Shown: positions 46,272 through 56,031, counted from the first letter of the stretch. The stretch: DNA of 64,000 bases from Streptomyces sp. B21-083 (GCF_036898825.1 NZ_JARUND010000001.1:806001-870000), one strand, 5' to 3'. The notes: a model not told the origin generated them from the sequence alone. Program-made: numbers and translations.

Positions 46272-47746
46272 GCGGGACGTATCTCGGGATGCCGGCCTTC
46301 CCCAAGGCGGCCCACGAGGCGGTGGGCAACCAGACCCTGCGCGCCAATCTGCGGCACGCCACCCACACGATCCGCGGCAAACGGGCGAAGGCCGTCGCCG
46401 AGGTGTCCGACTGGGCGGAGCTGCGGGAGGCGGGCAAGCGGATCAAGGACCACACGCTCCGTCATCTCGACCGCTATCTCGTCCAGTTGGAGGAGTCGGT
46501 CACGGCGGCCGGCGGTGTCGTGCACTGGGCCGCCGACGCGGACGAGGCCAACCGGATCGTCATCGACCTGGTGCGGATGACCGGTGAGTCGGAGGTCGTC
46601 AAGGTCAAGTCGATGGCCACGCAGGAGATCGGGCTGAACGAGGCCCTGGAGGCCGAGGGCATCCACGCCTACGAGACCGATCTCGCCGAACTGATCGTGC
46701 AGTTGGGCAAGGACCGCCCCTCGCACATCCTCGTCCCGGCGATCCACCGCAACCGGGGCGAGATCCGGGACATCTTCCGCAGGGAGATGAGCGAGTGGGG
46801 GCGCCCGGCCCCCGAGGGCCTCACCGACACCCCCGCCGAACTGGCCGAAGCGGCGCGGCTGCACCTCCGAGAAAAATTCCTGCGCGCCAAGGTGGGCGTC
46901 TCCGGCGCCAACTTCATGGTCGCCGAGACCGGCACCCTGGTCGTGGTCGAGTCCGAGGGCAACGGACGGATGTGCCTGACCCTGCCCGAGACGCTCATCT
47001 CGGTCGTCGGCATCGAGAAGATCGTGCCGACCTGGCAGGACCTGGAGGTCTTCCTCCAGACACTCCCCCGCTCCTCGACCGCCGAGCGCATGAACCCGTA
47101 CACCTCCACCTGGACCGGTACGACGGACGGGGACGGACCCCAGACCTTCCATCTGGTCCTGATCGACAACGGCCGCACCGACACCCTCGCCGACGAGGTC
47201 GGCCGCCAGGCCCTGCGCTGCATCCGCTGCTCGGCCTGTCTGAACGTGTGCCCGGTGTACGAGCGGGCCGGCGGTCACGCCTACGGCTCCGTCTATCCGG
47301 GCCCGATCGGCGCCATCCTCAGCCCTCAACTCCGGGGCACCGAGAGCGAGATCGACGCCTCACTCCCGTACGCCTCCTCGCTGTGCGGGGCCTGCTACGA
47401 GGTGTGCCCGGTCGCCATCGACATCCCCGAGGTGCTGGTGCATCTGCGCGAGCGCGTCGTCCAGGGCGGGCCTGCCACCCGGGAGGGCACCAAGGTGGTG
47501 TTGAAACCCGCGAAGGGGCATGCCGCCGAGCGGGCCGCGATGCGCGCCGCCCGCTGGGCGTTCAGCCACCCCGGGGCCCTGCGCACCGGCCAGCGCCTCG
47601 CCTCCCGCACCCGCCGCTTCCACCCCCGCACCCTGCCCGGGCCCGGCAGGGCCTGGAGCGACACCCGTGACCTGCCGGCCGTACCGGCGGAGCCGTTCCG
47701 CGACTGGTGGCAGCGCACCCACGGCGGAAAGGACACCACGAAGTGA
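46268..47746 (+). CDS. lutB: L-lactate utilisation Fe-S subunit (LutB/LldF)
   Basis: 492 aa. The N-terminal two-thirds is an LUD domain (VKVKSMATQEIGLNEAL, HILVPAIHRNRGEI, VAETGTLVVVESEGNGRM). The C-terminal third carries two 4Fe-4S motifs, CIRCSACLNVCPVY and CGACYEVCPVAIDIP, that relay electrons. It overlaps both neighbours (ATGA with lutA, GTGA with lutC), consistent with a stoichiometric LutABC complex. The ATG at 46268 was chosen by the overlap; the frame upstream lies inside lutA. Confidence 0.93.
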   Translation: MSGTYLGMPAFPKAAHEAVGNQTLRANLRHATHTIRGKRAKAVAEVSDWAELREAGKRIKDHTLRHLDRYLVQLEESVTAAGGVVHWAADADEANRIVIDLVRMTGESEVVKVKSMATQEIGLNEALEAEGIHAYETDLAELIVQLGKDRPSHILVPAIHRNRGEIRDIFRREMSEWGRPAPEGLTDTPAELAEAARLHLREKFLRAKVGVSGANFMVAETGTLVVVESEGNGRMCLTLPETLISVVGIEKIVPTWQDLEVFLQTLPRSSTAERMNPYTSTWTGTTDGDGPQTFHLVLIDNGRTDTLADEVGRQALRCIRCSACLNVCPVYERAGGHAYGSVYPGPIGAILSPQLRGTESEIDASLPYASSLCGACYEVCPVAIDIPEVLVHLRERVVQGGPATREGTKVVLKPAKGHAAERAAMRAARWAFSHPGALRTGQRLASRTRRFHPRTLPGPGRAWSDTRDLPAVPAEPFRDWWQRTHGGKDTTK

Positions 47747-48399
47747 ACAGCCGCGAGCTGATCCTGGGCCGGGTGCGCCGCGCACTCGCGGACGTGCCCC
47801 GCGACGACCCGCCGTACGACCAGGCCGTCGACCGCGACTACCTGCGCGAACACGGAAACCTCGGCGTCGAGGAGACGGTCGGACTGCTCGCCGAGAACCT
47901 GGCGGACTACCGAGCGATCGTGCACCGCTGTACCGACGACGAGCTTCCCGCGCTGCTCGCCGGGATACTGTCCGCGCACGGCTCGGCATCGGTGGTCGTA
48001 CCGCCGGGGCTCCCGCCCGCGTGGCTGTCGGCCGCGGACATCACCCGGGTCGAGGACCGTGCGGAGAGCACCGCGTACGACCTGGACGAGGTCGACAGCG
48101 TCGTCACGGCGTGCGCCCTGGCCATTGCCGAGACCGGCACCATCGTCCTGGACGGCGGTCTGGACCAGGGGCGCCGCCGGATCACCCTGGTGCCCGACCA
48201 CCACATCTGTGTCGTCCGGGTCCCCGACCAGGTCGTCTCCTCGGTCCCCCAGGCTTTCGAACGCCTGGACCCGGCACGGGCGTTGACCTGGATCTCCGGG
48301 CCGTCCGCGACCAGTGACATCGAGCTCGACCGGGTCGAGGGGGTGCACGGTCCACGCACCCTGGAGGTGGTGCTGGTGAGCGGTGCCGGCCTGGCGTGA
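47743..48399 (+). CDS. lutC: L-lactate utilisation LUD-domain subunit (LutC/LldG)
   Basis: 218 aa LUD-domain protein: ELILGRVRRALADVP, SVVVPPGLPPAWL, VVTACALAIAETGTIVLDGG and DHHICVVRVPDQVVSSVPQAF. It is the third component of the LutABC lactate oxidase. GTG 47743 overlaps the lutB stop. It ends the catabolic operon as far as function can be read; a 140-bp gap follows before the MoxR gene. Confidence 0.92.
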   Translation: MNSRELILGRVRRALADVPRDDPPYDQAVDRDYLREHGNLGVEETVGLLAENLADYRAIVHRCTDDELPALLAGILSAHGSASVVVPPGLPPAWLSAADITRVEDRAESTAYDLDEVDSVVTACALAIAETGTIVLDGGLDQGRRRITLVPDHHICVVRVPDQVVSSVPQAFERLDPARALTWISGPSATSDIELDRVEGVHGPRTLEVVLVSGAGLA

Positions 48400-48539
48400 G
48401 CGGGCTTGAGGGGCCGGGCGCTTCCGCGTCAGGCCCCGGCGGTGGAGGGCCGTCGCGCGGATTCATGGGTGACAAGGGCGGTGAACAAGCGCTTAGATAG
48501 TGACCAGGAACCCGTTTCACGCCCGTGCTGGAGGCCCCG

Positions 48540-49393
<854 letters not shown>

Positions 49394-49397
<4 letters not shown>

Positions 49398-50773
49398 ACC
49401 CGCCGTCGGCCCACGCCGGTTCGGGTGCCGATGTCGCCGAACGGCTCACAGGGCTGGTCGGGGCGCTGCGTTCGCACGGTGTCCGGATCGGTACCGGGGA
49501 GACCGTGGACGCGGCGCAGGCGGTGGCCGTACTCGGCTTCGCGGACCGGGAGTCGCTGCGCGAAGGACTGGCCGCGACCCTGCTGCACGGCACGGGCCAA
49601 CGCCCGGTGTTCGACCCGGTCTTCGACCTGTACTTTCCCCGGGGTGTCGGGGGACCCGGCACCGGACCCGCCGAGCGTGACGAACTGCGCGACCGGCTCG
49701 CCGCCGCGCTGGCCGCCAACGACCAGGCACTGATGGCCCGGCTGGCCGCCGAGGCGGTCGACGGTTTCGGCGGCTACGGCTCCTCGCCGGGATCGGACGG
49801 CTGGTCGTCGTACCAGACGCTGGACCGGATCCGGCCGCAGACGCTGCTGGCCCGGGTGCGGGCGAGCCTGCGGGAGGGTGGCGGGGAGGCGGGGTTCGCG
49901 GACCGGCTGCTCGACGACGAGATCCGGCGGCGGATCGAGGAGTTCCGGCGGCTGGTCGGCGCGGAGGCGCGGCGCCGGGTCGCCGAGCGGCGCGGCCGGG
50001 ACGAGATCGCCCGGCGGGCGGTGGCACCGACCGCCGACCGGGTCGACTTCCTGCTCGCCGGGCGCACCCAACTGGCCGAGCTGCGCAGGACGGTTCAGCC
50101 CCTCGCGCGCAGACTGGCCACCCGGCTGGCGGCCCGCCGCCGCAAGGCCGCGCGCGGCTCGATCGACCTGCGGCGCACCGTGCGCGCGTCACTGTCGACG
50201 GGCGGGGTGCCGATGCGGCCCGTACTGCGCAAGCGCCGGCCCGCCCGGCCCGAACTGGTGCTGCTGTGCGATGTGTCGGGCTCGGTGGCCGGCTTCTCCG
50301 ACTTCACGATGCTGCTGGTGCAGGCGCTGCACGACCAGTTCAGCAAGGTCCGGGTGTTCGCCTTCGTCAACCGGGTCGACGAGGTGACCGGCCTGCTCGT
50401 CCACGGCGCAGCCGACGCCGAGGGGCTGGGCGCCCGTATCCGCGCGGAGGCGACCCTGACGGGCTGGCACGGCAGCAGCGACTACGGCATGGCCCTGGGT
50501 GAGTTCACGGAGCGGTACGCCGACGCGGTCGGCCCCCGGACGACGGTGTTCGTGCTCGGTGACGCCCGGACGAACATGAGCGACCCGAATCTGCCCGCGG
50601 TACGGCAGCTGGCCGAACGGGCCCGGCGCGTCTACTGGTTGAACCCGGAAGGGCGGAGCCAGTGGGGCACGGGCGACTCGGCGGCGCCCGCATACGCCGA
50701 GCTGGTGGAGATGCGTGAGTGCCGCAACGCCCGCCAACTCGGCGCGCTGATCACCCGGTTGCTCCCGGTGTGA
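49394..50773 (+). CDS. VWA (CoxE-like) domain protein, partner of MoxR
   Basis: 459 aa. The N-terminal half is helical and charged (RIRPQTLLARVRASLREGGG and IEEFRRLVGAEARRRV). The C-terminal half is a CoxE-like von Willebrand A domain with an intact MIDAS start LLCDVSGSVAGFS, a later T/D-bearing segment GSSDYGMALGEF and VFVLGDARTNMSDP. MoxR/CoxE pairs assist metallocofactor insertion in complexes such as CO dehydrogenase, but no such substrate genes are present here. GTG 49394 overlaps the moxR stop. Confidence 0.88.
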
Positions 50774-50795
50774 CGGCGACCGCGGCTGCTGGGCG

Positions 50796-51161
50796 TCAGC
50801 TTCCCGATGTCTTCGCGTACTCCTGTGCCATGCCTCCCGCGAAGTCGTGGACGATGACCTGTTCGTCGCCGACGACCCACGCGTCGTGCCCGGGCGGGCA
50901 CACGAAGACGTCGCCGGGGCCCACTTCGCCCTCGCCGCCGTCATCCATGCGGATGCCCATCCGGCCCTGGACGACATAGCCGTTGTGGTGGATCTCGCAG
51001 CTCTTCGTGCCCGCGAGGGGCCCTACCGACTCGGACCAGCGCCAGCCCGGTTCGAAGGTCGCCACCGCGAAGTCGAGGCCGGTCATGTGGACGGCTTCGA
51101 GGTGTCCTCGGGGGAAGTCGCGCCGCTCGTCCGGCTTCTCGACCGTCTTGATCTCCAGCAT
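50796..51161 (-). CDS. Small cupin-domain protein
   Basis: 121 aa single-domain cupin. Motif 1 is degenerate (SCEIHHNGYVVQGRMGIRM, two His and a following Glu/Gly pattern), and motif 2 is PPGHDAWVVGDEQVIVHDF. Such proteins are isomerases, dioxygenases or ligand-binding regulators; the metal ligands seen allow but do not prove metal binding. It is convergent with the VWA gene (22 nt apart) and on the same strand as the caspase operon but 98 nt beyond it. Function is unknown. Confidence 0.8.
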   Translation of the reverse strand: MLEIKTVEKPDERRDFPRGHLEAVHMTGLDFAVATFEPGWRWSESVGPLAGTKSCEIHHNGYVVQGRMGIRMDDGGEGEVGPGDVFVCPPGHDAWVVGDEQVIVHDFAGGMAQEYAKTSGS

Positions 51162-51259
51162 GTCTGCTGCCTCCCATCCCCCGCCATGGCTGTCGGACCC
51201 CCACTTGTCTCCATCGTCCGCCTGTCAAGCCGGGGCCGCCATCCGAGGGACCCGCGGTG

Positions 51260-52303
51260 TCAGAGTTCGAAGGTCACGAAGCCGTCCGCCGCGTCCGGTT
51301 CCGGTGCTGTCACCGTGTAGCCGAATCGGTCTCTGAGGGAGGCGACGTCCCAGAGCGCGGCACGCTCGCGGTAGTTGAAGACGATCTCCTTGCGGGCTCC
51401 GCCGTGCTGGAGGATCCGGGACATGGCGATGTCGTCGGGGTGGTTGTGCCGGGCGCCGCTGGTGGAGATCAGATAGCGGTCGCAGTCGAGGAGGCCGAGC
51501 AGCTCGTTGGAGAGGTTGTGGCCGCTGCCGTGGTGGGCGACCTTCAGGACGTCGACGTGGAGCCGTCCGCCCGCCGCCTCGGCCCTGGGGCGTATCGACT
51601 CGACGAGCCGGTGGTCGTCCGCGTCGCCGGTGAGGATGATCCGCCGGTCCTGGAACTCGAAGAGCAGTCCGATGCTGGTGACGTTCGTCGGTGAGGTGTC
51701 CGCCTTGAACGGCGTCGCGGCGAGCCGCTCCACGTCCACGGCGCCGCCGAAGTGCTCGAAGCCGGTGACGACGCGCGGCTCGTCGGGGTCGCGGCCCGGG
51801 ATCAGCCCGTGGGCGGCGCACTCCTTCACCCATACGGGGGCCAGCTTCTCCAGCTGCTTCCGGTCGGGCGAGAGCACCTCCATCGTGGACCCGTCCTCGA
51901 ACCACCCGAGCGGCCGCCCGACCTCCGCACCACGGCCGCCGAACGCGTCGTTCCAGGGCACCTTGCCCGTCAGCAGCGCGCTGGTGAGCTTCTCGCCGTC
52001 CTGCGCGCCGAACCCCTCGGTGTCGAGGAGGTGGTCGAAGCCGTTGAACCACGCGTCGCCGATCTCCACCGACCGCTCAGGGTCGCCGAGGAGGGCGAGC
52101 ACTCCGAGGATGTGGTCCTGATCGACATGCGTGACGACGAGGAGGTCCACCAGCCCGTCGAGCCCGGCGAGAACGGGTTTGATCAGCGGATACGTGCCCG
52201 CGCGTCCGCCGTCGACGAGGATCCGCCGGACGAAGGTGTCGTCGCCGTATTCCAGGAGCAGACAGTCGCCGTCCTCGCCGGGCAGCATCGTGAACCGGAT
52301 CAT
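51260..52303 (-). CDS. ComEC/Rec2-like metallo-beta-lactamase-fold hydrolase in a caspase operon
   Basis: 347 aa cytoplasmic MBL-fold protein. The metal motif is THVDQDH (residues 58-64), the HxDxDH form typical of ComEC-type soluble MBLs, followed by RIILTGDADDH and DVLKVAHHGSGHNLSNELL. It has no membrane segments. Family members are phosphodiesterases or nucleases. It is the last of three genes: caspase-like, unknown, MBL. The gap to the middle gene is 28 nt, so it is cotranscribed. In this context it may be a nuclease effector or a signal-degrading enzyme; neither is proven. Confidence 0.85.
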   Translation of the reverse strand: MIRFTMLPGEDGDCLLLEYGDDTFVRRILVDGGRAGTYPLIKPVLAGLDGLVDLLVVTHVDQDHILGVLALLGDPERSVEIGDAWFNGFDHLLDTEGFGAQDGEKLTSALLTGKVPWNDAFGGRGAEVGRPLGWFEDGSTMEVLSPDRKQLEKLAPVWVKECAAHGLIPGRDPDEPRVVTGFEHFGGAVDVERLAATPFKADTSPTNVTSIGLLFEFQDRRIILTGDADDHRLVESIRPRAEAAGGRLHVDVLKVAHHGSGHNLSNELLGLLDCDRYLISTSGARHNHPDDIAMSRILQHGGARKEIVFNYRERAALWDVASLRDRFGYTVTAPEPDAADGFVTFEL

Positions 52304-52331
52304 CGCGGCCTCTCTCGTCGGGTCTCTCGCG

Positions 52332-53615
52332 CTACTCGGGCACCCCTCGCAGTCCGACGATCACGAACGGTTCGCGCATGTCCACGCGGTAGGACAGCAG
52401 GCGGGCCTGGTCGAGGCGGGTGGCGCACGCCGGGTCGTCGGGGAACTCGGAGAGGCCGTGGATGAGGCGGCTCAGGCCCAGGGTGAAGACCGGGACGCCT
52501 CGGTCGTAGGCCTCGACGAGCGCGTCCCGCGCCGCGCTCAGCTCGGTCTCGGTGTGGGCCCGGCGCAGATGGCGCATGCCCCACAGCAGCGAGCCGTCGC
52601 TCAGCCAGGGGAACTCGCGGCGCAGATGGTCGAGCCAGTCGTCCCAGCGGTGCCGCCGCTCGGTGAGCTCGCTGCCGACCAGGATGTAGGCGCCGGCCAC
52701 CGCGGCGAGGGGGTTCTCCATCTTGGCGTAGAGCATGTCCTCGGCGTCCTTGACCAGCGCCGCGGCCGTGCCGAAGGCGCCCCGGGTCATGTAGGCGAGG
52801 GCGGGCCCCACCCGGCTGTCGCGGACGGTGACGGAGACGGTGCTGCCGGTCGGGCTCTGGCGTTCGTTGACCATGACCTCGATCTGCGCGTTCCCCCAGG
52901 GTGCGGGCAGGGTGACGACGTACTCGGCGCCGGTCAGCGAGACGACCAGGAACTGCCGTCGGCCCGTGGGTCCCTGGAGGGCGGGCTCGCCCTGTTCGTC
53001 GACCGGGCCGTGCGGGCCGAAGCGGTAGAGGCGGGCGGCGGCGTCGCCCAGGTCGAGGCTGGGCACGGTGTGCGGCGCCGAGTGGGCCAGGCCGAGGGCG
53101 ATCGGTTCCGGCGAGGCGGCGTCGGTCAGGGCGAGCATCCTGGGGAAGTGCCAGCTGTCGGGCTTCGGATCGCCGACCCAGACGGCGCTGCCGGGTGCCA
53201 CCACCCCGCGCGTCGCCCACACCCCGGAACGCGAGCCCTGGGACCGGGGCTCCTCGATCGTCTCGTCGTCGTGATACTCGCCGTACGCCTCGATGTTGCC
53301 CATGAGGTACTGCCAGGAGTGCGACTCGTAGGGCGAGGGCGCGGTGCGCAGCGTCACATGGGTGTCCTTGCCCTCGCTCACCTCCGCGTCCTTGGAGAGC
53401 ACGATGCCGGAGGGCAGTGTGGCGGAGACGAGATAGCGCCCGGGATCGACCTCGTAGCGGGCCGCAGGCGCGGAGGTCCCGCAGGGGAAGAGGACGTCCC
53501 GGTGGGCGCTGCCGGTACCGCCGGCCGGGTAGATGTCGCCGACGACCTTCGCGCCATAGGGCAGGTCGGACTCGTGGAGGCTCAGCGCCACGGACACCCG
53601 CAGTCCGGTGCTCAT
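52332..53615 (-). CDS. Unrecognised 427-aa protein, middle gene of the caspase-MBL operon
   Basis: No named domain recognised. Residues about 1-95 look like a beta-sandwich of carboxypeptidase-regulatory type (VSVALSLHESDLPYG, YEVDPGRYLVSATLPSGIVL). A second beta-rich region follows (about 110-265; LVVSLTGAEYVVTLPAP, VMVNERQSPTGSTVSVTV). The C-terminal 150 residues are helical (MTRGAFGTAAALVKDAEDML, ENPLAAVAGAYILVGSEL, DWLDHLRREFPWLSDGSLLW, YDRGVPVFTLGLSRLI) and could be TPR-like. ATG 53615 overlaps the caspase stop (ATGA), so the two are translated together. It may be an adaptor or substrate of the caspase; that is inference. Confidence 0.75.
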   Translation of the reverse strand: MSTGLRVSVALSLHESDLPYGAKVVGDIYPAGGTGSAHRDVLFPCGTSAPAARYEVDPGRYLVSATLPSGIVLSKDAEVSEGKDTHVTLRTAPSPYESHSWQYLMGNIEAYGEYHDDETIEEPRSQGSRSGVWATRGVVAPGSAVWVGDPKPDSWHFPRMLALTDAASPEPIALGLAHSAPHTVPSLDLGDAAARLYRFGPHGPVDEQGEPALQGPTGRRQFLVVSLTGAEYVVTLPAPWGNAQIEVMVNERQSPTGSTVSVTVRDSRVGPALAYMTRGAFGTAAALVKDAEDMLYAKMENPLAAVAGAYILVGSELTERRHRWDDWLDHLRREFPWLSDGSLLWGMRHLRRAHTETELSAARDALVEAYDRGVPVFTLGLSRLIHGLSEFPDDPACATRLDQARLLSYRVDMREPFVIVGLRGVPE

Positions 53616-54817
53616 GACGGCTTCCCCAGCTGCACGCGCCGGAACACCGGACGCACGGTGACCGGTTTGGTCCGCACCTCGTGGTCGCCGAGATGTGCCT
53701 CGAAGACGTAGTTGCCGAAGCCGAGTTCGATGGCCCATTCGCACTCGGGGTCGTCCGTGTCGATGTCGCCGGCCGCCCGGCGCAGCCGTTCCCGGCCGTC
53801 CTGTCCGTCCTCCCGGCACACGAACTCGGCCTCGGCGTTGTCCTCGGCCGGGTCGCAGCCGACGTACACCGGGACGACCGGGGTGCCGGCCAGTTGGTGG
53901 AGGACGAAGACGGGCAGTTCGCCGACCGAGGGGACCTGGACGTTCGCGACGGGTCCGGCGAAGCTCGGCTGGTGCATGAAGTGGTCGATCGCCGTGAGGA
54001 GTTGGGAGGTGTTGACCTGCCAGTCGCCCTCGGGGTCGTCGCTCGCGGCCCCGGCGAGGCTCTTCAGCAGGGCCTCCGTGAACAGGCTGACCTCGTCGGT
54101 CCGGCCGTACGAGCTGTCGCCGGCCAGGGTGGCGTAGTAGGGGATGTGGAAGCGCCGGGGCAGGTCCAGCGGGCGCGCGCCGGCGCCCAGCGGGGTGCAG
54201 CCGGCGAACCGGGTGCCCGAACTGTCGATCAGTACATCGGAGTTGGCCCGGCAGGCGTCCACGAAGAACACCTGCTGGCCGGCCTTGCACCGCTTGAGGC
54301 CGTTCATGAGGCCGGCGAAGTCCAGTGCTCCGTTGAGGGGGTTGTGGTGGTCGGCGAAGACGTCGGCGGCGAGCAGCGCCATGTCCTCGCCCTGGGAGAC
54401 GCCGTGTCCGCAGAAGTAGAAGAGGAGCCGGTTGTCGACGTGGCTGTCGCCGCGGTCGTACCAGTCGCCGACCGCGGTGACGATGTTGCCGATGGTGGCG
54501 TCGTCGACCTCGTGGTCGGTCCGGGTACGGGGGTCGGTGAACGGCGTCGGGTGCTCCTCGCTGAGCAGCAGGGCCACGCTGCCGAGCGGGCGTTCGGGGT
54601 CGTTGTACTCGGCGAGCAGCCAGGTGGCGAAGGCGCGGGCCGACACCGGGGGCGAGCTGAGCTGGTGCATCCCGTCGGAGTCGGCGACCGGTGACTCACC
54701 GCCGTCGAGGTGCGGGTACTTGCCGACTCCGACGACCAGCGCATGAGTGCGAGGCGGGCCGACCGCGGTTTCGTCGGCTGCGGCCACATCTTCGAGATAG
54801 ATCACTGAACCGGCCAT
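53612..54817 (-). CDS. Caspase-like (C14/orthocaspase) cysteine peptidase
   Basis: 401 aa. A p20-type caspase fold begins at THALVVGVGKYPHL. The catalytic dyad fits His138 in LFYFCGHGVSQGED and Cys189 in QVFFVDACRANSD. Residues about 290-400 form a separate beta-rich domain (PVFVLHQLAGTPVVPVYVG, GNYVFEAHLGDHEV) of unknown type. No signal peptide, so cytoplasmic. I chose ATG 54817 with CGGAGGA upstream; the frame runs further only as antisense of the divergent gene. Bacterial caspase-like proteases commonly act as regulated effectors in stress or phage-defence systems, which the operon partners support but do not prove. Confidence 0.88.
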   Translation of the reverse strand: MAGSVIYLEDVAAADETAVGPPRTHALVVGVGKYPHLDGGESPVADSDGMHQLSSPPVSARAFATWLLAEYNDPERPLGSVALLLSEEHPTPFTDPRTRTDHEVDDATIGNIVTAVGDWYDRGDSHVDNRLLFYFCGHGVSQGEDMALLAADVFADHHNPLNGALDFAGLMNGLKRCKAGQQVFFVDACRANSDVLIDSSGTRFAGCTPLGAGARPLDLPRRFHIPYYATLAGDSSYGRTDEVSLFTEALLKSLAGAASDDPEGDWQVNTSQLLTAIDHFMHQPSFAGPVANVQVPSVGELPVFVLHQLAGTPVVPVYVGCDPAEDNAEAEFVCREDGQDGRERLRRAAGDIDTDDPECEWAIELGFGNYVFEAHLGDHEVRTKPVTVRPVFRRVQLGKPS

Positions 54818-54847
54818 GGATCCTCCGGAACACCACCGCTCCCGAGC

Positions 54848-54907
54848 ATGCCCATTGGCATCATTTCTCCTACTATATTTCGTAACACCCTGTATGTCCT
54901 GGCATAC
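54848..54907. promoter_or_regulatory. AT-rich divergent promoter region with two related dyads (caspase operon / DUF2235 gene)
   Basis: The 111-bp gap contains TACTATATTT (54871-54880), which offers overlapping -10-like boxes on both strands (TATATT forward, TATAGT reverse). It is flanked by ATGCC-CATT-GGCAT (54848-54861) and GTATG-TCCTGG-CATAC (54892-54907), both containing ATGyCC and GGCAT. One regulator binding both could shut the two transcripts together. No candidate regulator gene is adjacent. Confidence 0.5.
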
Positions 54908-54928
54908 GTCAGTGAAGGTGAGGCCGCC

Positions 54929-55990
54929 ATGGCCAGGAACCTCGTCATCTGCCTGGACGGCACGGGCAATCAGCTGAAGGCGAAGGGCAACACCAACGTC
55001 GTACGGCTCTACGAGATGCTGGACCTCTCCGACCCCGTCCGGCAGATCGCGTACTACGACCCAGGGGTCGGCACGTTCTCGTCGGCGGGCGCCTGGACGG
55101 CTGTGGGCCGTCGGCTGTCGAAGCTCTTCGGGCTCGCCTTCGGTTCCGGGATCAGGGTCAACCTCGCGGAGGCGTACACGTATCTGATGCGGCACTACGA
55201 ACCCGGCGACCACGTCTACGTGTTCGGCTTCAGCCGGGGCGCGTACACGGCGCGTGCGCTCACCGGCATGCTCAAGGCGGTCGGTCTGCTGCGGCCCGGG
55301 CTGGAGAACCTCGTCCCGTACGCCGTGTCGGTCTACGCCAGGAACAAGACCTTCACCGCCGACGACTGGGCTCAACTCCACCATTTCGCGGGCACGTTCA
55401 GCATCAAGGTGGAGGCCAGGACCGGTATCCCCGTCGAGTACCTGGGCATCTGGGACTCCGTGAAGGCGGCCGGCATCCTGCGCTGGAACCTGCGCTGGCC
55501 GCACACCCGGCAGGTCCCCAACGCCCTCCGGGTCCGGCACGCCGTCTCCATCGACGAGAAGCGCACGCCCTACCGCGAGTACCTGGTCACCCCGGGCGAG
55601 CAGCCGGCCCTGCCGGACGGGGTCGAACAGGTGTGGTTCGCGGGAGTCCACTCGGACGTCGGCGGCACCTTCGAGGACGACCACCATCTCGCCACCATCG
55701 CCCTGAAGTGGGTCGTGGACGGCGCCCTGGCCGCCGACGGCAGGGGCCTCCTGCTGAAGCCCGGGTCATACCGGCGCCAGGTGCCGGTCGGCCCCACGTA
55801 CGCGCTGGGCAAGGTGCACCGGATGGGCTGGATCTGGGCCCTGTTGACCTACCGGCACCGCCGGCTGCCCCCACACGCCTGGGTGCACGCGAGCGTCCGC
55901 GCCCGCGTCGGCGAGCTGCCGGACTACGGTTCCCGCATCCCGAAGACCGCCGCCTGGGCGGACGAGGACTGGCTCACCGCCCGGGGCTGA
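54929..55990 (+). CDS. DUF2235 alpha/beta-hydrolase (Tle1-like phospholipase fold)
   Basis: 353 aa. DUF2235 hallmarks: NLVICLDGTGNQLKAKGNTN at the N-terminus, nucleophile elbow YVFGFSRGAYTAR with Ser102, catalytic Asp in YLGIWDSVKAAG and catalytic His in WFAGVHSDVGGTF. In Gram-negatives this family includes the type VI effector phospholipase Tle1; free-standing bacterial copies are cytoplasmic and uncharacterised. ATG 54929 has AAGGTGAGG upstream; an ATG at 54848 in frame would consume the promoter. Divergent from the caspase operon through a shared 111-bp region, so probably co-regulated; a membrane-lipid effector role is inference. Confidence 0.88.
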   Translation: MARNLVICLDGTGNQLKAKGNTNVVRLYEMLDLSDPVRQIAYYDPGVGTFSSAGAWTAVGRRLSKLFGLAFGSGIRVNLAEAYTYLMRHYEPGDHVYVFGFSRGAYTARALTGMLKAVGLLRPGLENLVPYAVSVYARNKTFTADDWAQLHHFAGTFSIKVEARTGIPVEYLGIWDSVKAAGILRWNLRWPHTRQVPNALRVRHAVSIDEKRTPYREYLVTPGEQPALPDGVEQVWFAGVHSDVGGTFEDDHHLATIALKWVVDGALAADGRGLLLKPGSYRRQVPVGPTYALGKVHRMGWIWALLTYRHRRLPPHAWVHASVRARVGELPDYGSRIPKTAAWADEDWLTARG

Positions 55991-56031
55991 CGCCTGAGCG
56001 ATCTCCGGAGACCCCCCAACCCCTCCCCCGT

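Noticed and set aside
54815..55687. A longer N-terminus for the caspase gene
   Set aside because: The extension is antisense to the DUF2235 gene and lacks homology; ATG 54817 has a good ribosome-binding site.
54929..55990. Type VI secretion effector identity for the DUF2235 protein
   Set aside because: No type VI genes, VgrG or immunity gene are present, and the context is a Gram-positive genome; only the hydrolase fold is shared.
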